A stretch of DNA of 51,063 nt, taken from the NCBI RefSeq assembly GCF_934295145.1, contig NZ_CAKRAS010000015.1:1-51063 (forward strand). The letters are read 5' to 3'. Positions 42,315-49,088 of the stretch are shown piece by piece. The notes under the pieces were generated by a model, which saw nothing but the letters and a program-made list of their open reading frames with translations, was not told where the DNA came from and searched no databases. Position 1 is the stretch's first letter. Each line of letters begins with the position of its first letter. Origin of the DNA: an uncultured Eubacterium sp. GTDB taxonomy: Bacteria; Bacillota; Clostridia; Lachnospirales; Lachnospiraceae. The position numbers and the translations under genes are program-made.

Positions 42315-42325
42315 GAGGAAGAGCT

Positions 42326-42778
42326 ATGTACTGGTATGAAAAAGAGAATGGTGCACTGTTGAGATTTGAAAAAGATGCATTTTTAAAGTTTATGCGAGAA
42401 TATAATCATCCGGATATGAAGATGATGTTTAGCTATGACAACCAACATAGATTTTGTGTAGATGTAAGACTGCCGGTTAAACCAGCACCAGATGAACGTT
42501 GGAGAACCTTTGTATTCCACATTGTGTATGAACATGATCATCCGGGAAGAGATGCGGATGGACTTTTTGGTGGATCGATTAAGGTTTATCCTATGACAAA
42601 GTTAAAGCCGGGATTTCATCATTTAATATCTGATTCGAGGATGGGACTTCCTTATATATGTCAGGTGAAAACTACGGATTCTGCCTCGGTGAATGGTTAT
42701 ACGGCTATGACAAGAGTGCTTCGCTGGATTGACGTATATTGTGTATGGGAGAAAACAGGGGTAGATCGAGATAAATAA
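42326..42778 (+). CDS. E2-like (UBC-fold) protein, putative conjugating enzyme
   Basis: The 150-residue protein has the features of prokaryotic E2-like proteins next to JAB-E1 genes. A four-strand part (FCVDVRLP, TFVFHIVYE, GSIKVYPM) is followed by GFHHLISDSRMGLPYICQV, where His98/His99 and the candidate catalytic Cys112 stand in the E2 order. The closing helix is TAMTRVLRWIDVYCVW. In the usual scheme it would accept a modifier from the E1 and pass it to a target. It lies 15 bases before the JAB-E1 gene. Sequence similarity to eukaryotic E2 is not expected at this distance; the call relies on motif order and context. Confidence 0.6.
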   Translation: MYWYEKENGALLRFEKDAFLKFMREYNHPDMKMMFSYDNQHRFCVDVRLPVKPAPDERWRTFVFHIVYEHDHPGRDADGLFGGSIKVYPMTKLKPGFHHLISDSRMGLPYICQVKTTDSASVNGYTAMTRVLRWIDVYCVWEKTGVDRDK

Positions 42779-42793
42779 TGGAGGTGTTTGCAA

Positions 42794-44755
42794 ATGTTAT
42801 GGTGTAAAGAAAAATATCATGTTTATATTACTCGCAATACATATAGAGGCATGCTGCTCGAAGCGGGCAGGCATCCAGGCAAGGAGAGCATTATCCAGAT
42901 GCCCGGTATCCGTATTGGCAACGATTTTTACTTTGATGTGGTAGCGGATAGTGGAATAAATGCTACCTACACACCGACCATGTGCGAAAAGGATCATATG
43001 TATGCAGACCATCTGGCTACCAGGATTTCAGAATATTATGATTTTTCGAACGGTCAGTTGACGGTATCACAGGTTCACAGGCATCCAGATGGCTGCTTAC
43101 GTTTCAGTCAGGGTGATCATCCGGCAAATATCAAGCTGGCGCGCCAGTTTGGCGGTGTTGTCAATGGACTCATTTTTATTGATCCAAAGTTCAGAATTAA
43201 ATTCTGGTACATTGATGAGAACGGAGTTGAGACGGAAGCAGAGTATGAAATTAATGATAGAGCAGTATGGGCAGCGATGCCGCGTATCAATTTGACCAGA
43301 CTCAGAGAAACCGTTGAGCGTAATGAGGCGAAATGTGCGGAATTCAGAAAAAAAGAATACAGACACGAGAGAACAGGTGAAACAAAAGGATTCATCCGTT
43401 CAAAATTATCAGGTCTGTTAAAAAGTCATTTAGAGGAGGAAGAGCATATGTACAGCAAAGTAGAAAGAGCACAACAGACAGTGATGCTGCAGGAAGAAAC
43501 GACTGCAAATAGTGCCGGTTTTGTGGATAATACGGGAGAAGAAGATACATCTGCGGAAAGCTTTATCGATTTTGAAAAAATGCAGGAAGCCCTCAGACCA
43601 TACACGATTCTGATGCCGGAGGAGTATAGAAAAGAGCGCTATGAAGGTGAACTTATGGGTTATTATCATCCAGAGACTAAAACTTATAATATTACGCCGC
43701 AGAAACTTCAAAGTGTCAGAACGGATGCAGCAGTATTAGGTGTGGCAAGCCGAAAGGAGCGGTTGGAAAGCGGAACAGACAATACCAGCGATCAGAGTGA
43801 TCTGTCTGTTGTCTGGAACGATGATCAGGCAGAAATATCCATCAGAGATAATGAGACTGCGGAGATCCACATCGATTATTACTCCTGCCAACAGGATATT
43901 TTTTCCAGAAATCAGGGGATTATAGAAAAGGACAGTATGGCAGTCAGACAGGCCATTATTTCAGGTATTGGATCAGGAGGCTTTAAGGTAGGCCTGGAAC
44001 TGGTCAGAGCGGGAATTGGCTCTCTGATTGTGGCAGACAATGATATTATTGCTTATCACAATGTTTGCAGACATGAGTGTGGCATCCATGATGTTGGAAA
44101 ATATAAAGTGGACTGTTTCAGAGAAAGAGCTGCGGATATCAATCCAAACTGCAAGGTTTATACATTCAGAGATTTGATCCAACATGTAGATCCGGCTGAA
44201 CTTGATAAATTAATCTGGAAAAATTCTATTATCCTTTGCTGTGCGGATAACCGCCATTGTGGATATGTCTGCAATGAACTGGCTGATAAATATCATATTC
44301 CTATGATTGACGCAGGTTGTGGTCCAAGGGCAAGTACGGGGGAAATTTTTTATTATAAACCGGATGCCGGAATGGCATGTTATACCTGTGCGTATGGGGA
44401 AGATAAAGGTGTAGATTACAGTAATCAGGCAGTGCGCAGACGATTTTATGCAACGGAAAGAGAATTGGAAAAACTCCATTTCCAGCCGGGGATGTATTTA
44501 GATATCCAGCTTACAGCAATTTTTGAGGCAAAACTGGCCATTGATCTTCTTATGGAGAAAGAGGAAGGTTATGAACCGAAGTTACTTCCATATATCAACC
44601 AGGTTACAGTGTTACTGAATTATCCGATGGATCAGGACATCAATCCGTATATGCATTTGTTTGGTCTGGAAGGAGAACGCAGACCTTTGACCTGGAAGTC
44701 AGGTACAGCACAAAGGAATGAATTCTGTGGCAATTGTGGGAAAAAGGTTTCTTAA
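42794..44755 (+). CDS. JAB metalloprotease - E1-like (ThiF) fusion
   Basis: The 653-residue protein starts with a JAB/MPN domain whose JAMM zinc motif is complete: His95, His97 (HRHPDG), Ser105 and Asp108 (SQGD), with Glu23 a candidate upstream acid. JAB enzymes remove or mature ubiquitin-like modifiers. The C-terminal part (about 365-640) is an E1/ThiF adenylation domain with GIGSGGFKVG near 390, IVADND, and cysteine pairs CYTC and CGNC that would bind a structural zinc. The region between (about 175-360) is a variable linker. GGAGGTG favours the ATG at 42794 over the TTG at 42788. It should activate and process the modifier used by the E2 encoded just upstream. Confidence 0.85.
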   Translation: MLWCKEKYHVYITRNTYRGMLLEAGRHPGKESIIQMPGIRIGNDFYFDVVADSGINATYTPTMCEKDHMYADHLATRISEYYDFSNGQLTVSQVHRHPDGCLRFSQGDHPANIKLARQFGGVVNGLIFIDPKFRIKFWYIDENGVETEAEYEINDRAVWAAMPRINLTRLRETVERNEAKCAEFRKKEYRHERTGETKGFIRSKLSGLLKSHLEEEEHMYSKVERAQQTVMLQEETTANSAGFVDNTGEEDTSAESFIDFEKMQEALRPYTILMPEEYRKERYEGELMGYYHPETKTYNITPQKLQSVRTDAAVLGVASRKERLESGTDNTSDQSDLSVVWNDDQAEISIRDNETAEIHIDYYSCQQDIFSRNQGIIEKDSMAVRQAIISGIGSGGFKVGLELVRAGIGSLIVADNDIIAYHNVCRHECGIHDVGKYKVDCFRERAADINPNCKVYTFRDLIQHVDPAELDKLIWKNSIILCCADNRHCGYVCNELADKYHIPMIDAGCGPRASTGEIFYYKPDAGMACYTCAYGEDKGVDYSNQAVRRRFYATERELEKLHFQPGMYLDIQLTAIFEAKLAIDLLMEKEEGYEPKLLPYINQVTVLLNYPMDQDINPYMHLFGLEGERRPLTWKSGTAQRNEFCGNCGKKVS

Positions 44756-44835
44756 GAAAGTTTTTGGTGTGAGTTGCAGGATAATGAAAGAAAAAGGAAA
44801 GCTTTTTAAATGCTTAAAAACAGGAGGTATCACAT

Positions 44836-45177
44836 ATGAGTTATGTGTTAATCAATGGCAAGCGATATTATAAAGATGACCGGACAGGAGAAACTACGAG
44901 AGATAATGTTTCACAGGCAGTGGCAGATCAAAGAGCCCGGAAAAATCAGCAGATGGCGGGTAGAAGCAGTGCAGCAGTCAACCGCAACCGTACAGCGCAT
45001 GCCAGAACTCGACGGAAAGCTGTTATTGTCTGCATTGTGATCGCAATGTTTATCGCAGCATTTTTTTATAAATATTCCCATACTTCTTCAGAGGAACAGG
45101 CAGCAGGAAAATATATGAATGCAGAGCAGACACAGGAGATTATAACAGGAGGGGAGATAAGCTATGAGATATTCTGA
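44836..45177 (+). CDS. Small single-helix membrane protein
   Basis: The 113-residue protein has a polar, basic N-terminal part (RKNQQMAGRSSAAVNRNR) and one membrane helix near 63-80 (AVIVCIVIAMFIAAFFY), then a short acidic tail. No family recognised. AGGAGG before the ATG; the 3' end overlaps the AAA+ gene by 14 bases. It may tether the conjugation or Clp machinery to the membrane. Confidence 0.7.
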   Translation: MSYVLINGKRYYKDDRTGETTRDNVSQAVADQRARKNQQMAGRSSAAVNRNRTAHARTRRKAVIVCIVIAMFIAAFFYKYSHTSSEEQAAGKYMNAEQTQEIITGGEISYEIF

Positions 45178-46510
45178 GAAAGATTATATTGCAATTGGTT
45201 TCGATGGCGACCGGACAAATATTACACCAGTTATTTTGATGAACGGTAACAGTGGATTAAAGAAAGTGCTTCATGGTATCAGTGCTAAGAAAAATATGGA
45301 AATTTATCATGTCAATTTTGCTGATAAAATTTGTATTGAGGAAGGACGAGTCAGCTTACCGCAGGATATACCGTTCATTGATTTGATCATTAAGTTCAAG
45401 CCGGAAGAGGATTGTGGCACAGTCACGATCTGCAATACGGATCAGGTATGGAGTTATAATGTGAAAGAAAAAGCAGAAGCAACGGATGCAATTGAAAATC
45501 CTGAAGAATGCATGTTACATGAAGAAAAAGTCCCCGAGGAGGCATTTCTTATTCAGAAAAAAGAGATCGTAGATAAAGATAAGGTACGTGAACTTGAACA
45601 GAAAAAACAGACAAATATCATATGGCCGGATGAGTTGGCGGCAGAACTGATGCATGATATTTATGGTCAGGATGAAGCTATAAAAAAGATCAGTGAGCTG
45701 ATCGCAGCAAATCTGCGAAGAAAGCAGCCGGAGGTTGAGGTTATTGTTCTTTTTGGCCCGACGGGAGTTGGAAAAACAGAAGTTGGTAAAGCACTTCCGA
45801 GAGCTTTGGAAAAGCTTACCGGTCAGACTTACGGTTTTCACCAGATTGCACTCAACGAATTTATAGGTGAGCATTCGGTCAACAGGTTTTTTGGCTCTCC
45901 GCCTTCTTATGTCGGCTATAAAGATCCTACTGTGTTCGAACCAGTGCGTTCCAACCCATACCAGGTTTATTTAATGGATGAGATTGAGAAAGCTACAGAC
46001 CGCATATATACTGGTCTGATGGAATGTTTTTCAAGTGGCATTGTTCATATGGCAGACAATTCACAGGATATTGATCTGAGTCATGTAATATTTGTTATTA
46101 CCAGTAATATTCCGGTAGATATGAAAGCTTATGAGGAGGCGTCTGCGTTTCGAAAGAAAGAAATATGCAGGAATACGCTTGCGAAGGCATGTGGGCATCC
46201 GGAAATTGCCGGAAAAATCACAAACTGTCTGGCTTTTCGTGAACTGCCTGTAGATGCGCTTACTGATATTGTCAGCAAATTTGTCATAGAAGAACTGAAA
46301 AACTACGAAATGGAATTAGAACATATGGATGAGCGACTTATGGTTCAACTGAAGGAGCAACACAGTAATTATGGTGCCAGGGGTGTTAAAGATGCTGTAA
46401 GAGAAGCAATTACTACGGCAACGGTATACGACCGAAACATAGGCAGATACTCGGGCAAAAGAGTTATATTATCAGGAGACATAGATGATATCAGGATAAC
46501 AATTGTGTGA
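45164..46510 (+). CDS. Clp-type AAA+ unfoldase
   Basis: The 448-residue protein has a single AAA+ domain of the ClpA/ClpB D2 type: Walker A GPTGVGKT (198-205), GSPPSYVGY (244-252) equivalent to the ClpB pore-side motif, Walker B VYLMDEIEKA (268-277) and sensor VIFVITSNIP. The C-terminal lid has NYGARGVKDAVREAI. The first 100 residues are a separate strand-rich domain of unknown type, possibly a substrate or modifier receptor. No clear IGF/IGL loop for ClpP docking is seen in the AAA core, but the ClpP-like protease at 22351 is the natural partner. It is the last gene of the E2/JAB-E1 operon. Confidence 0.85.
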   Translation: MRYSEKDYIAIGFDGDRTNITPVILMNGNSGLKKVLHGISAKKNMEIYHVNFADKICIEEGRVSLPQDIPFIDLIIKFKPEEDCGTVTICNTDQVWSYNVKEKAEATDAIENPEECMLHEEKVPEEAFLIQKKEIVDKDKVRELEQKKQTNIIWPDELAAELMHDIYGQDEAIKKISELIAANLRRKQPEVEVIVLFGPTGVGKTEVGKALPRALEKLTGQTYGFHQIALNEFIGEHSVNRFFGSPPSYVGYKDPTVFEPVRSNPYQVYLMDEIEKATDRIYTGLMECFSSGIVHMADNSQDIDLSHVIFVITSNIPVDMKAYEEASAFRKKEICRNTLAKACGHPEIAGKITNCLAFRELPVDALTDIVSKFVIEELKNYEMELEHMDERLMVQLKEQHSNYGARGVKDAVREAITTATVYDRNIGRYSGKRVILSGDIDDIRITIV

Positions 46511-46566
46511 TATAAATACAGATATAGAGAAATAAGAAACTATTAAACAAAAAGGAGCTGAGCAAA

Positions 46567-46614
46567 ATGAACGAAAACAATGAATATAAGATTGCATATA
46601 AAAAATTAGTATGA
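46567..46614 (+). pseudogene. Truncated 15-codon reading frame
   Basis: AAAAAGGAGCTG is a good ribosome site before an ATG, but the frame (MNENNEYKIAYKKLV) stops after 15 codons. Probably the leftover start of a gene lost when the neighbouring repeats were inserted, or a short peptide. Confidence 0.35.
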
Positions 46615-46663
46615 TGGAGATATTATACAGATTAAGACAATATATAAATATTTTTCAAAATTA

Positions 46664-46835
46664 AATTAGGAAGAAAGCAGCAGAAACGCTCAGCGAGGGT
46701 GCACATTGTCTGGGAGACAATGGTTTTGCGCCGACCGAAACGAAGTGTAGAGTGCAGTGATTCTGAGAAGAATATGTCAGCTTTCACTGACCAGAATTAC
46801 GACCAAGTCTCACGTGCGTTCGACTTGAATGAGCG
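46664..46835. repeat. Interspersed-repeat-like noncoding element
   Basis: No gene is visible. It contains a perfect hairpin, CATTGTCT-GGG-AGACAATG (46704-46722). In reverse complement it has TGACATATTCTT followed by CAGAATCA, a pair also found at 50674-50694 upstream of the sigma-54 activator. It is probably a remnant of a repeat family of the host genome. Confidence 0.4.
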
Positions 46836-46855
46836 AAAACAGACAAAAATGGCTT

Positions 46856-47036
46856 AAAAAGTACGTCGATCTCAGAACGCGATTTTCAGAAATTAGAAAA
46901 ATGTCCGCAAATCCAGTAACTGTGCGGGTTGTAGAGATTTTGTCTCAAAATAGGTTGACGTACTTTTAGATGGAAAAATAATTGATTTTAGAAAAAATAG
47001 GGAGTATGATAAAGAAAACAGCTGATAAATGCTGTG
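46856..47036 (+). promoter_or_regulatory. CRISPR leader, array 2
   Basis: Near-identical to the leader at 40997. The terminal arms have changed on both sides (AAAAGTACGTCGATCT with AGGTTGACGTACTTTT), yet all positions can still pair if G-T wobbles are allowed, which hints that the hairpin itself is maintained. Confidence 0.6.
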
Positions 47037-47193
47037 GTTGAACATTACCTAAGAGGGATTGAAACGTTCTCTCATAAGAACATCTCCATAAAGTTTAAGT
47101 TGTATATTGCCTAAGAGGAATTGACACACTTAATGTAACTTGCCATGCTAATGGACTTCCTTTCGTTGTACATTGCCTAAGAGGAATTGAAAA
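47037..47193 (+). CRISPR. CRISPR array 2, three repeats and two spacers
   Basis: The 29-nt repeats start at 47037, 47099 and 47165. They differ from array 1 by CCTAAGAGG in place of CCTATGAGG; the first reads GTTGAACATTACC at its start. Spacers are 33 and 37 nt and differ from those of array 1. The last repeat ends ATTGAAAA, so the leader is again on the left. Small size suggests little or no recent acquisition. Confidence 0.92.
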
Positions 47194-47263
47194 AGTAAAT
47201 ATAAGAATGACCAAGAGACCAGTAGCATATAGTCTGTCTGGTTTCCTGAAAGCGTAAGAATCG

Positions 47264-47292
47264 TACTCCCGAATTTTCGGGAGTATTTTTTT
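47264..47292 (+). terminator. Terminator after array 2
   Basis: TACTCCCGAA/TTCGGGAGTA stem with seven T, the third copy of this hairpin in the island. Confidence 0.85.
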
Positions 47293-47312
47293 GCAATTTT
47301 TTCTGATTATGT

Positions 47313-47342
47313 GGAAACTTTTTGAAATACCGGTTCCATATC
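47313..47342 (+). promoter_or_regulatory. GGAAAC-type promoter C
   Basis: GGAAAC (47313-47318), 16 bases, TCCATATC (47335-47342), then AATAGTGAA. It would drive the three small genes up to 48969. Confidence 0.6.
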
Positions 47343-47389
47343 AATAGTGAAGAGGAAATGAATCTAAAGAAAAAAGGAGAGACAAAATT

Positions 47390-47419
47390 ATGAAGAAGAT
47401 GAAAGCGGGACTAATGTAG
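47390..47419 (+). pseudogene. Truncated duplicate of the gene at 41600
   Basis: Starts with the same ribosome site and first six codons (MKKMKA) as the gene at 41600, then diverges and stops after nine codons. It marks the right edge of the segmental duplication. Confidence 0.7.
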
Positions 47420-47455
47420 CCGTTAATAGCTGTACTGATATGAGGAAAGGAGTTC

Positions 47456-47632
47456 ATGATGAGATTTATAATTTTATTATTTGCGATATTTGTAATCTGT
47501 TGTATATTTCCGGCCTTTGCAGCTTTGCTTGGAAACGGGCTGATTGCGCTGGCACCGGTTGCAAAAGCGTTTATGCCATGTCTCATTATAATTGTGGGAC
47601 TTTATATACTGATTAAAAGTGTTTTGAAGTAA
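47456..47632 (+). CDS. Small two-helix membrane protein
   Basis: A 58-residue very hydrophobic protein: helix one FIILLFAIFVICCIFPAFAA and helix two CLIIIVGLYILIKS, with few charges. GGAAAGGAG lies before tandem ATG codons at 47456 and 47459. The stop is 11 bases before the next gene. Size and shape recall small membrane-acting proteins such as toxins or holins, but there is no family match. Confidence 0.6.
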   Translation: MMRFIILLFAIFVICCIFPAFAALLGNGLIALAPVAKAFMPCLIIIVGLYILIKSVLK

Positions 47633-47643
47633 GGAGAGAGGCA

Positions 47644-48003
47644 ATGTTTGTTAATTTTTCCAATCATCCAAGTAGTTTATGGAGTGAGAAACAGCGAAAA
47701 GAAGCTGAAAAATATGGTGAAATAGTTGATCTGAAATTTCCGTCAGTGAATCCGGATGATTCCAGAGATGATCTTATAAGACTGGCAGAATGCTATATCC
47801 AGCAGATATTAAAATTCAAACCGCAGTGTGTTATGTGCCAGGGTGAAATGGGACTGGTATATCATGTCGTAAGGAAATTAAAAGAAGAAGACATAAAGGT
47901 TGTGGCAGCATGTAGTCACAGAATGGTCGAGGAAACAATAGATGCAGATAATAATTCGGTGAAGTCATCGAAGTTTGTATTTATTCAGTTCAGGGAATAT
48001 TAA
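47644..48003 (+). CDS. Small CRISPR-associated protein, possibly Csx15-like
   Basis: A 119-residue Rossmann-like protein. It begins MFVNFSNHPSSLWSEKQ, continues with a YGEIVDLKFPSVNPDDS segment, then CVMCQGEMGLVYHVVRKLK and VVAACSHRMVEE, ending FVFIQFREY. I associate this pattern with small proteins of type III loci grouped with Csx15/Csx16/Csx20, some of which are thought to break down cyclic oligoadenylate. The match is from memory and not verified. Its place just behind array 2 and promoter C supports a role in turning the signal off. AAGGAG lies before the ATG. Confidence 0.5.
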   Translation: MFVNFSNHPSSLWSEKQRKEAEKYGEIVDLKFPSVNPDDSRDDLIRLAECYIQQILKFKPQCVMCQGEMGLVYHVVRKLKEEDIKVVAACSHRMVEETIDADNNSVKSSKFVFIQFREY

Positions 48004-48075
48004 AAAGTAACCGTTGATAAAACGAACGTCCACTTTACTGAGCGTATATTCACCACAGAAAGAGGAGAAAAAACA

Positions 48076-48969
48076 ATGCAAATGAAAAAGATCGATAATC
48101 CAAAAGAAAAAATATTAGTTGAAATTTCAAACAGTCTGCAGGAAGCATTTAATATCCTTGGAGAGTATCAGTTTGAAGTTCCACCATGTCCGGTTGTTTA
48201 TACGGGGGATGATAGAGAATATATGGTAAAGCTGAATCGGGAATGGTATTACGAATATCCATATCCAAAAGTAGGTGAAGCAGTTGGAAAATTACTGATA
48301 GAACATGTTTCGCCGGATTTTTTGTCCCAGGGCAGTATCTATAATTTCCATGAACTGATTGGCGATTATTATCTGTCGGAAGGAAATGCAAAATTTGCAC
48401 TGGCCATGTATGATTTTGCATATCATACGATTGTTCCGAGCAATTATGCTGACTTAAAACGACGGAATTTACAGTTGAAAATGGCAGATATTCTGTATAC
48501 AAAGATGGAAGGCAGACAGGAAGACGCACTACAGATTTTAAAAAAGGTGTATGAAGAAGTGAAACAGGAAATGCCTTCTGGTTCCTGTCCGATATTGCAT
48601 CTGCAATATACGGCAGCATTGCTGGCAGAAGTTCTTGAAACAACAGAAAAGGGACGGGGATATGAGTTTTTAAGCAGCGAACGTTTTGTTTTTGAGTCGA
48701 AGCAACCGTCATTTTATCTGTTCTGTATCGAACTTGAGCTTGCCGCTAAATTTCAGGAATACGAAGATCTGTGTATGTATTTCCTGAAAATGGCGCAGAA
48801 ACACAGGGAACTTTTATCGGGACTTACATTGCTGAATGGAAAATATGATCAATGGTTATGCAGTGGGACGGAGAGAGAAATCATAAATTCAGAGGAGCTT
48901 CGAACAAGACTGGAAAAGTGTCGTGAAAATCTGCTAGTTTTAGTATTAAGCAGGATAAACTTACAATAA
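48076..48969 (+). CDS. Unknown helical-repeat (TPR-like) protein
   Basis: The 297-residue protein is not recognised. The middle (about 95-260) is made of helix pairs such as LIGDYYLSEGNAKFALAMYDFA and ALQILKKVYEEV that look like tetratricopeptide repeats, suggesting a protein-binding scaffold. No signal or membrane segment. AGAGGAG before the ATG. It is the last gene of the island and ends 29 bases before the right direct repeat. Confidence 0.7.
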   Translation: MQMKKIDNPKEKILVEISNSLQEAFNILGEYQFEVPPCPVVYTGDDREYMVKLNREWYYEYPYPKVGEAVGKLLIEHVSPDFLSQGSIYNFHELIGDYYLSEGNAKFALAMYDFAYHTIVPSNYADLKRRNLQLKMADILYTKMEGRQEDALQILKKVYEEVKQEMPSGSCPILHLQYTAALLAEVLETTEKGRGYEFLSSERFVFESKQPSFYLFCIELELAAKFQEYEDLCMYFLKMAQKHRELLSGLTLLNGKYDQWLCSGTEREIINSEELRTRLEKCRENLLVLVLSRINLQ

Positions 48970-48997
48970 ACAATCGTTTTAATGTCCAGTATTGGTG

Positions 48998-49072
48998 TAT
49001 GAAACGAAAATGTGGTATTTTACCTTCGCGGCTAACAATCGCCTGCTTAGGAAAAATACCACATTTTCTTTA
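48998..49072. repeat. Right 75-bp direct repeat of the island, with terminator hairpin
   Basis: Identical to 15332-15406. Its long hairpin lies 17 bases past the stop of the minus-strand sigma-54 activator gene and can terminate it, as well as the plus-strand gene at 48076. Confidence 0.85.
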
Positions 49073-49088
49073 GTTGCGTTTTCTGACT

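Larger units (their letters stand above)
46856..47406. repeat. Segmental duplication, copy 2
   Basis: Second copy of the block at 40997-41616, containing leader, shorter array, terminator, GGAAAC-type promoter and the first codons of the gene at 41600. The copies are diverged at scattered bases, so the duplication is not recent. Confidence 0.85.
15332..49072. mobile_element. Genomic island of about 33.7 kb with CRISPR, VirD4-like and E1/E2-like genes
   Basis: The block is bounded by perfect 75-bp direct repeats. Removing one repeat unit would restore a simple AGCS-terminator-activator convergence. Gene content is accessory: type III-D-like CRISPR, CARF signalling, VirD4-like ATPases, proteases and an E2/JAB-E1 module. 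I found no integrase, transposase, relaxase or VirB4 gene, so the mechanism of entry is unknown; it may have been moved by recombination or by a recombinase encoded elsewhere. Confidence 0.6.

Noticed and set aside
45164..45220. IGF tripeptide at residues 10-12 of the AAA+ protein as a ClpP-docking loop
   Set aside because: The docking loop of Clp unfoldases sits within the AAA core, not in the first strand of the N-terminal domain; likely chance.
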